The notes under the pieces were generated by a model. The model saw nothing but the letters and a program-made list of their open reading frames with translations. It searched no databases and had not been told where the DNA came from. Below, piece after piece: positions 1-12,658 of a stretch of 64,000 nt of DNA (its first letter is position 1; every line of letters starts with the position of its first letter). A program made the translations under genes and the position numbers. The stretch is taken from contig OX375880.1 in the NCBI GenBank assembly GCA_947359465.1, positions 11,292,120-11,356,119 of the forward strand, in the 5' to 3' direction. This stretch comes from Metellina segmentata (taxonomy: Eukaryota > Arthropoda > Arachnida > Araneae > Tetragnathidae).

Positions 1-148
1 TAGAAATTAACGTGCTGCCGAGCGAAATGGGAGGGAGCGTTGTAATTTCAAAGCTCCCAATCCAAGTTCTCAGGCGATCTAATTTCTAAGGGAATGAAAA
101 GGTATTTGACTGAGATGTGGGGAGAGTGTTTTGTGTGAAGTATTCCCA
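1..148 (+). repeat. First complete unit, used here for unit coordinates
   Basis: Unit positions in this annotation count from the T of TAGAAATTAACG. Landmarks are: 1-12 that start motif; 11-39 a CpG-rich stretch with four CpG sites; 26-38 a purine-rich G run; 33-38 and 53-58 the arms of a short hairpin; 74-75 the fifth CpG; 80-95 the left arm of a long inverted repeat; 97-102 AAAAGG; 115-126 the G-rich ATGTGGGGAGAG; 129-136 TTTTGTGT; 142-148 ATTCCCA, which continues into the next unit as the right arm. This first copy belongs to the variant with AAATGGG in place of AGGTGGG at 25-31 and with GATCTAAT in place of GATGTAAT. The start point is arbitrary because the array is continuous. Confidence 0.97.
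33..58. repeat. Short internal hairpin GGGAGC / GCTCCC (shown for unit 1)
   Basis: GGGAGC at 33-38 is the exact reverse complement of GCTCCC at 53-58. Inside it, after one mismatch, TTG at 40-42 can pair with CAA at 49-51, leaving the loop TAATTT. Most units keep both arms. Two variant classes break it: the short units lose the whole right arm in a 7-bp deletion, and units with GCACCC place A opposite A at one pair. No run of T follows on either strand that would make it a bacterial-type terminator, and nothing else here suggests transcription. Confidence 0.7.
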
Positions 149-157
149 TAGAAATTA
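80..157. repeat. 16-bp inverted repeat spanning each unit junction (shown for unit 1)
   Basis: The arm TAATTTCTAAGGGAAT at 80-95 and the arm ATTCCCATAGAAATTA at 142-157 are reverse complements at 15 of 16 positions, the exception being one internal A opposite A. They enclose 46 bp. Because the right arm crosses from one unit into the next, every pair of adjacent units carries this pair, and arms alternate along the array with gaps of 46 and 70 bp. The pair could form a cruciform in DNA or a hairpin in a transcript; that either forms is inference. Some variants weaken the left arm (CTAAGGAAAT, CTAATTGAAT, CTTAGGGAAT) without matching changes in the right arm, so I see no covariation supporting a selected RNA structure. 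Confidence 0.85.
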
Positions 158-3100
158 ACGTGCTGCCGAGCGAGGTGGGAGGAAGCGTTGTAATTTCAAA
201 GCTCCCAATCCAAGTTCTCAGGCGATGTAATTTCTAAGGGAATGAAAAGGTATTTGACTGAGATGTGAGGAGAGTGTTTTGTGTGAAGTATTCCCATAGA
301 AATTAACGTGCTGCCGAGCGAAATGGGAGGGAGCGTTGTAATTTCAAAGCTCCCATTCCAAGTTCTCAGGCGATGTAATTTCTAAGGGAATGAAAAGGTA
401 TTTGACTGAGATGTGGGGAGAGTGTTTTGTGTGAAGTATTCCCATAGAAATTAACGTGCTGCCGAGCGAAATGGGAGGGAGCGTTGTAATTTCAAAGCTC
501 CCATTCCAAGTTCTCAGGCGATGTAATTTCTAAGGGAATGAAAAGGTATTTGACTGAGATGTGGGGAGAGTGTTTTGTGTGAAGTATTCCCATAGATATT
601 AACGTGCTGCCGAGCGAGGTGGGAGGGAGCATTGTAATTTCAAAGCTCACAATCCAAGTTCTCAGGCGATGTATTTTCTAAGGGAATGAAAAGGTATTTG
701 ACTCAGATGTGGGGAGAGTGTTTTGTGTGAAGTATTCCCATAGAAATTAACGTCCTGCCGAGCGAGGTGGGAGGGAGCGTTGTAATTTCAAAGCTCCCAA
801 TCCAACTTCTCAGGCGATGTAATTTCTAAGGGAATGAAAAGGTATTTGACGTAGATGTGGGGAGAGTGTTTGGGTGAAGTATTCCCATAGAAATTAACGT
901 GCGGCCGAGCGAGGTGGGAGGGAGCGTTGTAATTTCAAAGCTCCCAATCCAACTTCTCAGGCGATGTAATTTCTAAGGGAATGAAAAGGTATTTGACTGA
1001 GATGTGGGGAGAGTGTTTTGTGTGAAGTATTCCCATAGAAATTAACGTGCTGCCGAGCGAGGTGGGAGGGAGCGTTGTAATTTCAAAGCTCCCAATCCAA
1101 GTTCTCAGGCGATGTAATTTCTAAGGGAATGAAAAGGTATTTGACTGAGATGTGGGGAGAGTGTTTTGTGTGAAGTATTCTCTTAGAAATTTAACGTGCT
1201 GCCGAGCGAGGTGGGAGGGATTGTTGTAATTTCAAAGCTCCCAATCCAAGTTCTCAGGCGATGTAATTTCTAAGGGAATGAAAAGGTATTTGACTGAGAT
1301 GTGGGGAGAGTGTTTTGTGTGAAGTATTCCCATAGAAATTAACGTGCTGCCGAGCAAGGTGCTAGGGAGCGTTGTAATTTCAAAGCACCCAATCCAAGTT
1401 CTCAGGCGATCTAATTTCTAAGGGAATGAAAAGGTATTTGACTGAGATGTGGGGAGAGTGTTTTGTGTGAAGTATTCCCATAGAAATTAACGTGCTGCCG
1501 AGCGAGGTGGGAGGAAGCGTTGTAATTTCAAAGCTCCCAATCCAAGTTCTCAGGCGATGTAATTTCTAAGGGAATGAAAAGGTATTTGACTGAGATGTGG
1601 GGAGAGTGTTTTGTGTGAAGTATTCCCATAGAAATTAACGTGCTGCCGAACGAGGTGGGAGGAAGCGTTGTAATTTCAAAGCACCCAATCCAAGTTCTCA
1701 GGCGATCTAATTTCTAAGGGAATGAAAAGGTATTTGACTGAGATGTGAGGAGAGTGTTTTGTGTGAAGTATTTCCATAGAAATTAACGTGCTGCCGAGCG
1801 AAATGGGAGGGAGCGTTGTAATTTCAAAGCTCCCAATCCAAGTTCTCAGGCGATGTAATTTCTAAGGGAATGAAAAGGTATTTGACTGAGATGTGGGGAG
1901 AGTGTTTTGTGTGAAGTATTCCCATAGAAATTAACGTGCTGCCGAGCGAGGTGGGAGTTAGCGTTGTAATTTCAAAGCTCCCAATCCAAGTTCTCAGGCG
2001 ATGTAATTTCTAAGGGAATGAAAAGGTATTTGACTCAGATGTGGGGAGAGTGTTTTGTGTGAAGTATTCCCATAGAAATTAACGTCCTGCCGAGCGAGGT
2101 GGTAGGGAGCGTTGTAATTTCAAAGCTCCCAATCCAAGTTCTCAGGCGATGTAATTTCTAAGGGAATGAAAAGGTATTTGACTGAGATGTGGGGAGAGTG
2201 TTTTGTGTGAAGTATTCCCATAGAAATTAACGTGCTGCCGAGCAAGGTGCTAGGGAGCGTTGTAATTTCAAAGCTCCCAATCCAAGTTCTCAGGCGATGT
2301 AATTTCTAAGGGAATGAAAAGGTATTTGACTGAGATGTGGGGAGAGTGTTTTGTGTGAAGTATTCCCATAGAAATTAACGTGCTGCCGAGCGAAATGGGA
2401 GGGAGCGTTGTAATTTCAAAGCTCCCAATCCAAGTTCTCAGGCGATCTAATTTCTAAGGGAATGAAAAGGTATTTGACTGAGATGTGGGGAGAGTGTTTT
2501 GTGTGAAGTATTCCCATAGAAATTAACGTGCTGCCGAGCGAGGTGGGAGGAAGCGTTGTAATTTCAAAGCTCCCAATCCAAGTTCTCAGGCGATGTAATT
2601 TCTAAGGGAATGAAAAGGTATTTGACTGAGATGTGAGGAGAGTGTTTTGTGTGAAGTATTCCCATAGAAATTAACGTGCTGCCGAGCGAAATGGGAGGGA
2701 GCGTTGTAATTTCAAAGCTCCCATTCCAAGTTCTCAGGCGATGTAATTTCTAAGGGAATGAAAAGGTATTTGACTGAGATGTGGGGAGAGTGTTTTGTGT
2801 GAAGTATTCCCATAGAAATTAACGTGCTGCCGAGCGAAATGGGAGGGAGCGTTGTAATTTCAAAGCTCCCATTCCAAGTTCTCAGGCGATGTAATTTCTA
2901 AGGGAATGAAAAGGTATTTGACTGAGATGTGGGGAGAGTGTTTTGTGTGAAGTATTCCCATAGAAATTAACGTGCTGCCGAGCGAGGTGGGAGGGAGCAT
3001 TGTAATTTCAAAGCTCCCAATCCAAGTTCTCAGGCGATGTATTTTCTAAGGGAATGAAAAGGTATTTGACTCAGATGTGGGGAGAGTGTTTTGTGTGAAG

Positions 3101-4649
3101 TATTCCCATAGAAATTAACGTCCTGCCGAGCGAGGTGGGAGGGAGCGTTGTAATTTCAAAGCTCCCAATCCAACTTCTCAGGCGATGTAATTTCTAAGGG
3201 AATGAAAAGGTATTTGACGTAGATGTGGGGAGAGTGTTTGGGTGAAGTATTCCCATAGAAATTAACGTGCGGCCGAGCGAGGTGGGAGGGAGCGTTGTAA
3301 TTTCAAAGCTCCCAATCCAACTTCTCAGGCGATGTAATTTCTAAGGGAATGAAAAGGTATTTGACTGAGATGTGGGGAGAGTGTTTTGTGTGAAGTATTC
3401 CCATAGAAATTAACGTGCTGCCGAGCGAGGTGGTAGGGAGCGTTGTAATTTCAAAGCTCCCAATCCAAGTTCTCAGGCGATGTAATTTCTAAGGGAATGA
3501 AAAGGTATTTGACTGAGATGTGGGGAGAGTGTTTTGTGTGAAGTATTCTCATAGAAATTTAACGTGCTGCCGAGCGAGGTGGGAGGGATTGTTGTAATTT
3601 CAAAGCTCCCAATCCAAGTTCTCAGGCGATGTAATTTCTAAGGGAATGAAAAGGTATTTGACTGAGATGTGGGGAGAGTGTTTTGTTTGAAGTATTCCCA
3701 TAGAAATTAACGTGCTGCCGAGCAAGGTGCTAGGGAGCGTTGTAATTTCAAAGCACCCAATCCAAGTTCTCAGGCGATCTAATTTCTAAGGGAATGAAAA
3801 GGTATTTGACTGAGATGTGGGGAGAGTGTTTTGTGTGAAGTATTCCCATAGAAATTAACGTGCTGCCGAGCGAGGTGGGAGGAAGCGTTGTAATTTCAAA
3901 GCTCCCAATCCAAGTTCTCAGGCGATGTAATTTCTAAGGGAATGAAAAGGTATTTGACTGAGATGTGGGGAGAGTGTTTTGTGTGAAGTATTCCCATAGA
4001 AATTAACGTGCTGCCGAGCGAGGTGGGAGGAAGCGTTGTAATTTCAAAGCACCCAATCCAAGTTCTCAGGCGATCTAATTTCTAAGGGAATGAAAAGGTA
4101 TTTGACTGAGATGTGAGGAGAGTGTTTTGTGTGAAGTATTTCCATAGAAATTAACGTGCTGCCGAGCGAAATGGGAGGGAGCGTTGTAATTTCAAAGCTC
4201 CCAATCCAAGTTCTCAGGCGATGTAATTTCTAAGGGAATGAAAAGGTATTTGACTGAGATGTGGGGAGAGTGTTTTGTGTGAAGTATTCCCATAGAAATT
4301 AACGTGCTGCCGAGCGAGGTGGGAGTTAGCGTTGTAATTTCAAAGCTCCCAATCCAAGTTCTCAGGCGATGTAATTTCTAAGGGAATGAAAAGGTATTTG
4401 ACTCAGATGTGGGGAGAGTGTTTTGTGTGAAGTATTCCCATAGAAATTAACGTCCTGCCGAGCGAGGTGGGAGGGAGCGTTGTAATTTCAAAGCTCCCAA
4501 TCCAACTTCTCAGGCGATGTAATTTCTAAGGGAATGAAAAGGTATTTGACGTAGATGTGGGGAGAGTGTTTGGGTGAAGTATTCCCATAGAAATTAACGT
4601 GCTGCCGAGTGAGGTGGGAGGGAGCGTTGTAATTTCAAAGCTCCCAATC

Positions 4650-6000
4650 CAACTTCTCAGGCGATGTAATTTCTAAGGGAATGAAAAGGTATTTGACGTA
4701 GATGTGGGGAGAGTGTTTTGTGTGAAGTATTCCCATAGAAATTAACGTGCTGCCGAGCGAGGTGGGAGGGAGCGTTGTAATTTCAAAGCTCCCAATCCAA
4801 GTTATCAGGCGATGTAATTTCTAAGGGAATGAAAAGGTATTTGACTGAGATGTGGGGAGAGTATTTTGTGTGAAGTATTCCCATAGAAATTTAACGTGCT
4901 GCCGAGCGAGGTGGGAGGGATTGTTGTAATTTCAAAGCTCCCAATCCAAGTTCTCAGAAGATGTAATTTTTAAGGAAATGAAAAGGTATTTGACTCAGAT
5001 GTGGGGAGAGTGTTTTGTGTGAAGTATTCCCATAGAAATTAACGTGCTGCCGAGCAAGGTGGTAGGGAGCGTTGTTATTTCAAAGCTCCCAATCCAAGTT
5101 CTCAGGCGATGTAATTTCTAAGGGAATGAAAAGGTATTTGACTGAGATGTGGGGAGAGTGTTTTGTGTGAAGTATTCCCATAGAAATTAACGTGCTGCCG
5201 AGCAAGGTGCTAGGGAGCGTTGTAATTTCAAAGCACCCAATCCAAGTTCTCAGGCGATTTAATTTCTAAGGGAATGAAAAGGTATTTGACTGAGATGTGG
5301 GGAGAGTGTTTTGTGTGAAGTATTCCCATAGAAATTAACGTGCTGCCGAGCGAGGTGGGAGGAAGCGTTGTAATTTCAAAGCTCCCAATCCAAGTTCTCA
5401 GGCGATGTAATTTCTAAGGGAATGAAAAGGTATTTGACGTAGATGTGGGGAGAGTGTTTTGTGTGAAGTATTCCCATAGAAATTAACGTGCTGCCGAGCG
5501 AGGTGGGAGGGAGCGTTGTAATTTCAAAGCTCCCAATCCAAGTTATCAGGCGATGTAATTTCTAAAGAAATGAAAAGGTATTTGACTGAGATGTGGGGAG
5601 AGTATTTTGTGTGAAGTATTCCCATAGAAATTTAACGTGCTGCCGAGCGAAGTGGGAGGGATTGTTGTAATTTCAAAGCTCCCAATCCAAGTTCTCAGAA
5701 GATGTAATTTCTAAGGAAATGAAAAGGTATTTGACTCAGATGTGGGGAGAGTGTTTTGTGTGAAGTATTCCCATAGAAATTAACGTGCTGCCGAGCGAGG
5801 TGGTAGGGAGCGTTGTAATTTCAAAGCTCCCAATCCAAGTTCTCAGGCGATGTAATTTCTAAGGGAATGAAAAGGTATTTGACTGAGATGTGGGGAGAGT
5901 GTTTTGTGTGAAGTATTCCCATAGAAATTAACGTGCTGCCGAGCAAGGTGCTAGGGAGCGTTGTAATTTCAAAGCTCCCAATCCAAGTTCTCAGGCGATG
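4650..6000 (+). repeat. 5-unit duplication, 741 bp, two copies
   Basis: The rare variant GTTATCAGGCG occurs at 4801 and again at 5542, 741 bp apart (five units plus the extra T of a GAAATTTAACG unit). The same order of variants follows in both: GAGTATTTTGTG, GAAATTTAACG, GGATTGTTG, CTCAGAAGATG and the CTCAGATG unit. The copies start to disagree soon afterwards (GCAAGGTGG against GCGAGGTGG), so the edges are approximate. Confidence 0.75.
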
Positions 6001-7440
6001 TAATTTCTAAGGGAATGAAAAGGTATTTGACTGAGATGTGGGGAGAGTGTTTTGTGTGAAGTATTCCCATAGAAATTAACGTGCTGCCGAGCAAGGTGGT
6101 AGGGAGCGTTGTAATTTGAAAGCACCGAATCCAAGTTCTCAGTCGATCTAATTTCTAAGGGAATGAAAAGGTATTTGACTGAGATGTGGGGAGAGTGTTT
6201 TGTGTGAAGTATTCCCATAGAAATTAACGTGCTGCCGAGCGAGGTGGGAGGAAGCGTTGTAATTTCAAAGCTCCCAATCCAAGTTCTCAGGCGATGTAAT
6301 TTCTAAGGGAATGAAAAGGTATTTGACTGAGATGTGGGGAGAGTGTTTGGGTGAAGTATTCCCATAGAAATTAACGTGCTGCCGAGTGAGGTGGGAGGGA
6401 GCGTTGTAATTTCAAAGCTCCCAATCCAAGTTCTCAGAAGATGTAATTTTTAAGGAAATGAAAAGGTATTTGACTCAGATGTGGGGAGAGTGTTTTGTGT
6501 GAAGTATTCCCATAGAAATTAACGTGCTGCCGAGCGAGGTGGTAGGGAGCGTTGTAATTTCAAAGCTCCCAATCCAAGTTCTCAGGCGATGTAATTTCTA
6601 AGGGAATGAAAAGGTATTTGACTGAGATGTGGGTAGAGTGTTTTGTGAGAATTATTCCCATAGAAATTAACGTGCTGCCGAGCAAGGTGGGAGGGAGCGT
6701 TGTAATTTCAAAGCTCCCAATCCAAGTTCTCAGGCGATGTAATTTCTAAGGGAATGAAAAGGTATTTGACTGAGATGTGGGGAGAGTGTTTTGTGAGAAT
6801 TATTCCCATAGAAATTAACGTGCTGCCGAGCAAGGTGGTAGGGAGCGTTGTTATTTCAAAGCTCCCAATCCAAGTTCTCAGGCGATGTAATTTCTAAAGG
6901 AATGAAAAGGTATTTGACTGAGATGTGGGGAGAGTGTTTTGTGTGAAGTATTCCCATAGAAATTAACGTGCTGCCGAGCGAGGTGGTAGGGAGCGTTGTA
7001 ATTTCAAAGCTCCCAATCCAAGTTCTCAGGCGATGTAATTTCTAAGGGAATGAAAAGGTATTTGACTGAGATGTGGGGAGAGTGTTTTGTGAGAATTATT
7101 CCCATAGAAATTAACGTGCTGCCGAGCAAGGTGGTAGGGAGCGTTGTAATTTCAAAGCTCCCAATCCAAGTTCTCAGGCGATGTAATTTCTAAGGGAATG
7201 AAAAGGTATTTGACTGAGATGTGGGGAGAGTGTTTTGTGTGAAGTATTCCCATAGAAATTAACGTGCTGCCGAGCAAGGTGGGAGGAAGCGTTGTAATTT
7301 CAAAGCTCCCAATCCAAGTTCTCAGGCGATGTAATTTCTAAGGGAATGAAAAGGTATTTGACTGAGATGTGAGGAGAGTGTTTTGTGTGAAGTATTCCCA
7401 TAGAAATTAACGTGCTGCCGAGCGATATGGGAGGGAGCGT
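6000..7440 (+). repeat. Irregular satellite stretch with local one- and two-unit duplications
   Basis: This stretch is ordinary 148-bp units without a long repeated order. The variant GTGAGAATTATTCCC appears near 6647, 6795 and 7091, i.e. one and then two units apart, and a related GTGAGAAATATTCCC appears near 7978. The GTGAGGAGAG unit followed by GCGATATGGG occurs at about 7367 and 7663, 296 bp apart, which marks a two-unit duplication. I see no gene or other element. Confidence 0.7.
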
Positions 7441-10400
7441 TGTAATTTCAAAGCTCCCAATCCAAGTTCTCAGGCGATGTAATTTCTAAGGGAATGAAAA
7501 GGTATTTGACTGAGATGTGGGGAGAGTGTTTTGTGTGAAGTATTCCCATAGAAATTAACGTGCTGCCGAGCGAGGTGGGAGGGAGCGTTGTAATTTCAAA
7601 GCTCCCAATCCAAGTTCTCAGGCGATGTAATTTCTAAGGGAATGAAAAGGTATTTGACTGAGATGTGAGGAGAGTGTTTTGTGTGAAGTATTCCCATAGA
7701 AATTAACGTGCTGCCGAGCGATATGGGAGGGAGCGTTGTAATTTCAAAGCTCCCAATCCAAGTTCTCAGGCGATGTAATTTCTAAGGGAATGAAAAGGTA
7801 TTTGACTGAGATGTGGGGAGAGTGTTTTGTGTGAAGTATTCCCATAGAAATTAACGTGCTGCCGAGCGAGGTGGGAGGGAGCGTTGTAATTTCAAAGCTC
7901 CCAATCCAAGTTCTCAGGCGATGTAATTTCTAAGGGAATGAAAAGGTATTTGACTGAGATGTGGGGAGAGTGTTTTGTGAGAAATATTCCCATAGAAATT
8001 AACGTGCTGCCGAGCAAGGTGGTAGGGAGCGTTGTAATTTCAAAGCTCCCAATCCAAGTTCTCAGGCGATGTAATTTCTAAGGGAATGAAAAGGTATTTG
8101 ACTGAGATGTGGGGAGAGTGTTTTGTGTGAAGTATTCCCATAGAAATTAACGTGCTGCCGAGCAAGGTGCTAGGGAGCTTTGTAATTTCAAAGCACCCAA
8201 TCCAAGTTCTCAGGCGATCTAATTTCTAAGGGAATGAAAAGGTATTTGACTGAGATGTGGGGAGAGTGTTTTATGTGAAGTATTCCCATAGAAATTAACG
8301 TGCTGCCGAGCGAGGTGGGAGGAAGCGTTGTAATTTCAAAGCTCCCAATCCAAGTTCTCAGGCGATATAATTTCTAAGGGAATGAAAAGGTATTTGACTG
8401 AGATGTGAGGAGAGTGTTTTGTGTGAAGTATTCCCATAGAAATTAACGTGCTGCCGAGCGAAATGGGAGGGAGCGTTGTAATTTCAAAGCTCCCAATCCA
8501 AGTTCTCAGGCGATGTAATTTCTAAGGGAATGAAAATTTATTTGACTCAGATATGGGGAGAGTGTTTTGTGTGAAGTATTCCCATAGATATTAACGTCCT
8601 GCCGAGCGAGGTGGGAGGGAGCGTTGTAATTTCAAAGCTCCCAATCCAACTTCTCAGGCGATGTAATTTCTAAGGGAATGAAAAGGTATTTGACGTAGAT
8701 GTGGGGAGAGTGTTTGGGTGAAGTATTCCCATAGAAATTAACGTGCTGCCGAGCGAGGTGGGAGGGAGCGTTGTAATTTCAAAGCTCCCAATCCAACTTC
8801 TCAGGCGATGTAATTTCTAAGGGATTGAAAAGGTATTTGACAGAGATGTGGGGAGAGTGTTTTGTGTGAAGTATTCCCATAGAAATTAACGTGCTGCCGA
8901 GCGAGGTGGGAGGGAGTGTTGTAATTTCAAAGCTCCCAATCCAAGTTCTCAGGCGATGTAATTTCTAAGGGAATGAAAAGGTATTTGACTGAGATGTGGG
9001 GAGAGTGTTTTGTGTGAAGTATTCCCATAGAAATTTAACGTGCTGCCGAGCGAGGTGGGAGGGATTGTTGTAATTTCAAAGCTCCCAATCCAAGTTCTCA
9101 AAAGATGTAATTTCTAAGGAAATGAAAAGATATTTGACTCAGATGTGGGGAGAGTGTTTTGTGTGAAGTATTCCCATAGAAATTAACGTGCTGCCGAGCG
9201 AGGTGGTAGGGAGCGTTGTAATTTCAAAGCTCCCAATCCAAGTTCTCAGGCGATGTAATTTCTAAGGGAATGAAAAGGTATTTGACTGAGATGTGGGGAG
9301 AGTGTTTTGTGTGAAGTATTCCCATAGAAATTAACGTGCTGCCGAGCAAGGTGGTAGGGAGCGTTGTAATTTGAAAGCAACCAATCCAAGTTCTCAGTCG
9401 ATCTAATTTCTAAGGGAATGAAAAGGTATTTGACTGAGATGTGGGGAGAGTGTTTTGTGTGAAGTATTCCCATAGAAATTAACGTGCTGCCGAGCGAGGT
9501 GGGAGGAAGCGTTGTAATTTCAAAGCTCCCAATCCAAGTTCTCAGGCGATGTAATTTCTAAGGGAATGAAAAGGTATTTGACTGAGATGTGAGGAGAGTG
9601 TTTTGTGTGAAGTATTCCCATAGAAATTAACGTGCTGCCGAGCGAAATGGGAGGGAGCGTTGTAATTTCAAAGCTCCCAATCCAAGTTCTCAGGCGATGT
9701 AATTTCTAAGGGAATGAAAAGGTATTTGACTGAGATGTGGGGAGAGTGTTTTGTGTGAAGTATTCCCATAGAAATTAACGTGCTGCCGAGCGAGGTGGGA
9801 GGGAGCGTTGTAATTTCAAAGCTCCCAATCCAAGTTCTCAGGCGATGTAATTTCTAAGGGAATGAAAAGGTATTTGACTGAGATTTGGGGAGAGTGTTTT
9901 GTGTGAAGTATTCCCATAGAAATTAACGTGCTGCCGAGCGAGGTGGGAGGGAGCGTTGTAATTTCAAAGCTCCCAATCCAAGTTCTCAGGCGATGTAATT
10001 TCTAAGGGAATGAAAAGGTATTTGACTGAGATGTGGGGAGAGTGTTTTGTGTGAAGTATTCCCATAGAAATTAACGTGCTGCCGAGCAAGGTGCTAGGGA
10101 GCGTTGTAATTTCAAAGCACCCAATCCAAGTTCTCAGGCGATCTCATTTCTAAGGGAATGAAAAGGTATTTGACTGAGATGTGGGGAGAGTGTTTTGTGT
10201 GAAGTATTCCCATAGAAATTAACGTGCTGCCGAGCGAGGTGGGAGGAAGCGTTGTAATTTCAAAGCTCCCAATCCAAGTTCTCAGGCGATGTAATTTCTT
10301 AGGGAATGAAAAGGTATTTGACTGAGATGTGGGGAGAGTGTTTTGTGTGAAGTATTCCCATAGAAATTAACGTGCTGCCGAGCAAGGTGCTAGGGAGCTT

Positions 10401-12658
10401 TGTAATTTCAAAGCACCCAATCCAAGTTCTCAGGCGATCTAATTTCTAAGGGAATGAAAAGGTATTTGACTGAGATGTGGGGAGAGTGTTTTGTGTGAAG
10501 TATTCCCATAGAAATTAACGTGCTGCCGAGCGAGGTGGGAGGAAGCGTTGTAATTTCAAAGCTCCCAATCCAAGTTCTCAGGCGATGTAATTTCTAAGGG
10601 AATGAAAAGGTATTTGACTGAGATGTGGGGAGAGTGTTTTGTGTGAAGTATTCCCATAGAAATTAACGTGCTGCCGAGCGAGGTGGGAGGGAGCGTTGTA
10701 ATTTCAAAGCTCCCAATCCAAGTTCTCAGGCGATGTAATTTCTAAGGGAATGAAAAGGTATTTGACTGAGATGTGAGGAGAGTGTTTTGTGTGAAGTATT
10801 CCCATAGAAATTAACGTGCTGCCGAGCGATATGGGAGGGAGCGTTGTAATTTCAAAGCTCCCAATCCAAGTTCTCAGGCGATGTAATTTCTAAGGGAATG
10901 AAAAGGTATTTGACTGAGATGTGGGGAGAGTGTTTTGTGTGAAGTATTCCCATAGAAATTAACGTGCTGCCGAGCGAGGTGGGAGGGAGCGTTGTAATTT
11001 CAAAGCTCCCAATCCAAGTTCTCAGGCGATGTAATTTCTAAGGGAATGAAAAGGTATTTGACTGAGATGTGGGGAGAGTGTTTTGTGAGAAATATTCCCA
11101 TAGAAATTAACGTGCTGCCGAGCAAGGTGGTAGGGAGCGTTGTAATTTCAAAGCTCCCAATCCAAGTTCTCAGGCGATGTAATTTCTAAGGGAATGAAAA
11201 GGTATTTGACTGAGATGTGGGGAGAGTGTTTTGTGTGAAGTATTCCCATAGAAATTAACGTGCTGCCGAGCAAGGTGCTAGGGAGCTTTGTAATTTCAAA
11301 GCACCCAATCCAAGTTCTCAGGCGATCTAATTTCTAAGGGAATGAAAAGGTATTTGACTGAGATGTGGGGAGAGTGTTTTATGTGAAGTATTCCCATAGA
11401 AATTAACGTGCTGCCGAGCGAGGTGGGAGGAAGCGTTGTAATTTCAAAGCTCCCAATCCAAGTTCTCAGGCGATATAATTTCTAAGGGAATGAAAAGGTA
11501 TTTGACTGAGATGTGAGGAGAGTGTTTTGTGTGAAGTATTCCCATAGAAATTAACGTGCTGCCGAGCGAAATGGGAGGGAGCGTTGTAATTTCAAAGCTC
11601 CCAATCCAAGTTCTCAGGCGATGTAATTTCTAAGGGAATGAAAATTTATTTGACTCAGATATGGGGAGAGTGTTTTGTGTGAAGTATTCCCATAGATATT
11701 AACGTCCTGCCGAGCGAGGTGGGAGGGAGCGTTGTAATTTCAAAGCTCCCAATCCAACTTCTCAGGCGATGTAATTTCTAAGGGAATGAAAAGGTATTTG
11801 ACGTAGATGTGGGGAGAGTGTTTGGGTGAAGTATTCCCATAGAAATTAACGTGCTGCCGAGCGAGGTGGGAGGGAGCGTTGTAATTTCAAAGCTCCCAAT
11901 CCAACTTCTCAGGCGATGTAATTTCTAAGGGATTGAAAAGGTATTTGACAGAGATGTGGGGAGAGTGTTTTGTGTGAAGTATTCCCATAGAAATTAACGT
12001 GCTGCCGAGCGAGGTGGGAGGGAGTGTTGTAATTTCAAAGCTCCCAATCCAAGTTCTCAGGCGATGTAATTTCTAAGGGAATGAAAAGGTATTTGACTGA
12101 GATGTGGGGAGAGTGTTTTGTGTGAAGTATTCCCATAGAAATTTAACGTGCTGCCGAGCGAGGTGGGAGGGATTGTTGTAATTTCAAAGCTCCCAATCCA
12201 AGTTCTCAAAAGATGTAATTTCTAAGGAAATGAAAAGATATTTGACTCAGATGTGGGGAGAGTGTTTTGTGTGAAGTATTCCCATAGAAATTAACGTGCT
12301 GCCGAGCGAGGTGGTAGGGAGCGTTGTAATTTCAAAGCTCCCAATCCAAGTTCTCAGGCGATGTAATTTCTAAGGGAATGAAAAGGTATTTGACTGAGAT
12401 GTGGGGAGAGTGTTTTGTGTGAAGTATTCCCATAGAAATTAACGTGCTGCCGAGCAAGGTGGTAGGGAGCGTTGTAATTTGAAAGCAACCAATCCAAGTT
12501 CTCAGTCGATCTAATTTCTAAGGGAATGAAAAGGTATTTGACTGAGATGTGGGGAGAGTGTTTTGTGTGAAGTATTCCCATAGAAATTAACGTGCTGCCG
12601 AGCGAGGTGGGAGGAAGCGTTGTAATTTCAAAGCTCCCAATCCAAGTTCTCAGGCGAT
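7440..12658 (+). repeat. 21-unit higher-order repeat, 3108 bp, about 1.7 copies
   Basis: Positions 7440-9550 match 10548-12658 at an offset of exactly 3108 bp (21 x 148). Diagnostic shared changes are TTTTATGTGAAG at 8269 and 11377, CGATATAATTTC at 8363 and 11471, AAAATTTATTTGACTC near 8533 and 11641, GGGATTGAAAAGG near 8821 and 11930, and CTCAAAAGATG near 9098 and 12206. The first mismatch at the right is GATGT against GATCT at 12659. Segment 9551-10547 completes the first copy and has no partner in the second. Confidence 0.88.

Larger units (their letters stand above)
1..4470 (+). repeat. 16-unit higher-order repeat, 2368 bp, about 1.9 copies
   Basis: Positions 1-2102 match 2369-4470 at a constant offset of 2368 bp (16 x 148). 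Shared diagnostic variants include GAGCATTG near 630 and 2997, GACGTAGATG with GTTTGGGTG near 850 and 3218, the extra T in GAAATTTAACG near 1187 and 3555, and GTGGGAGTTAGCG at 1951 and 4319. Only a handful of differences separate the copies, for example GATATT against GAAATT near 596/2964, CTCTTAG against CTCATAG near 1180/3548, and GAACGAGG against GAGCGAGG near 1649. Matching stops at 4471. Whether further copies lie left of the window cannot be seen. Confidence 0.9.

Noticed and set aside
26..38. G-quadruplex motif in GGTGGGAGGGAG
   Set aside because: Only three adjacent G runs are present, and the next run (GGGG) is about 80 bp away, so a standard four-run motif is not met.
33..58. Rho-independent terminator
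   Set aside because: The hairpin is short, has no T tract after it on either strand, and sits in a eukaryotic-type satellite without genes to terminate.
80..157. Terminal inverted repeats of a small transposon (MITE) as the origin of the unit
   Set aside because: The 16-bp arms enclose only 46 bp, there is no recognisable target-site duplication, and every copy is tandem and none is dispersed. A transposon origin remains possible but unsupported.
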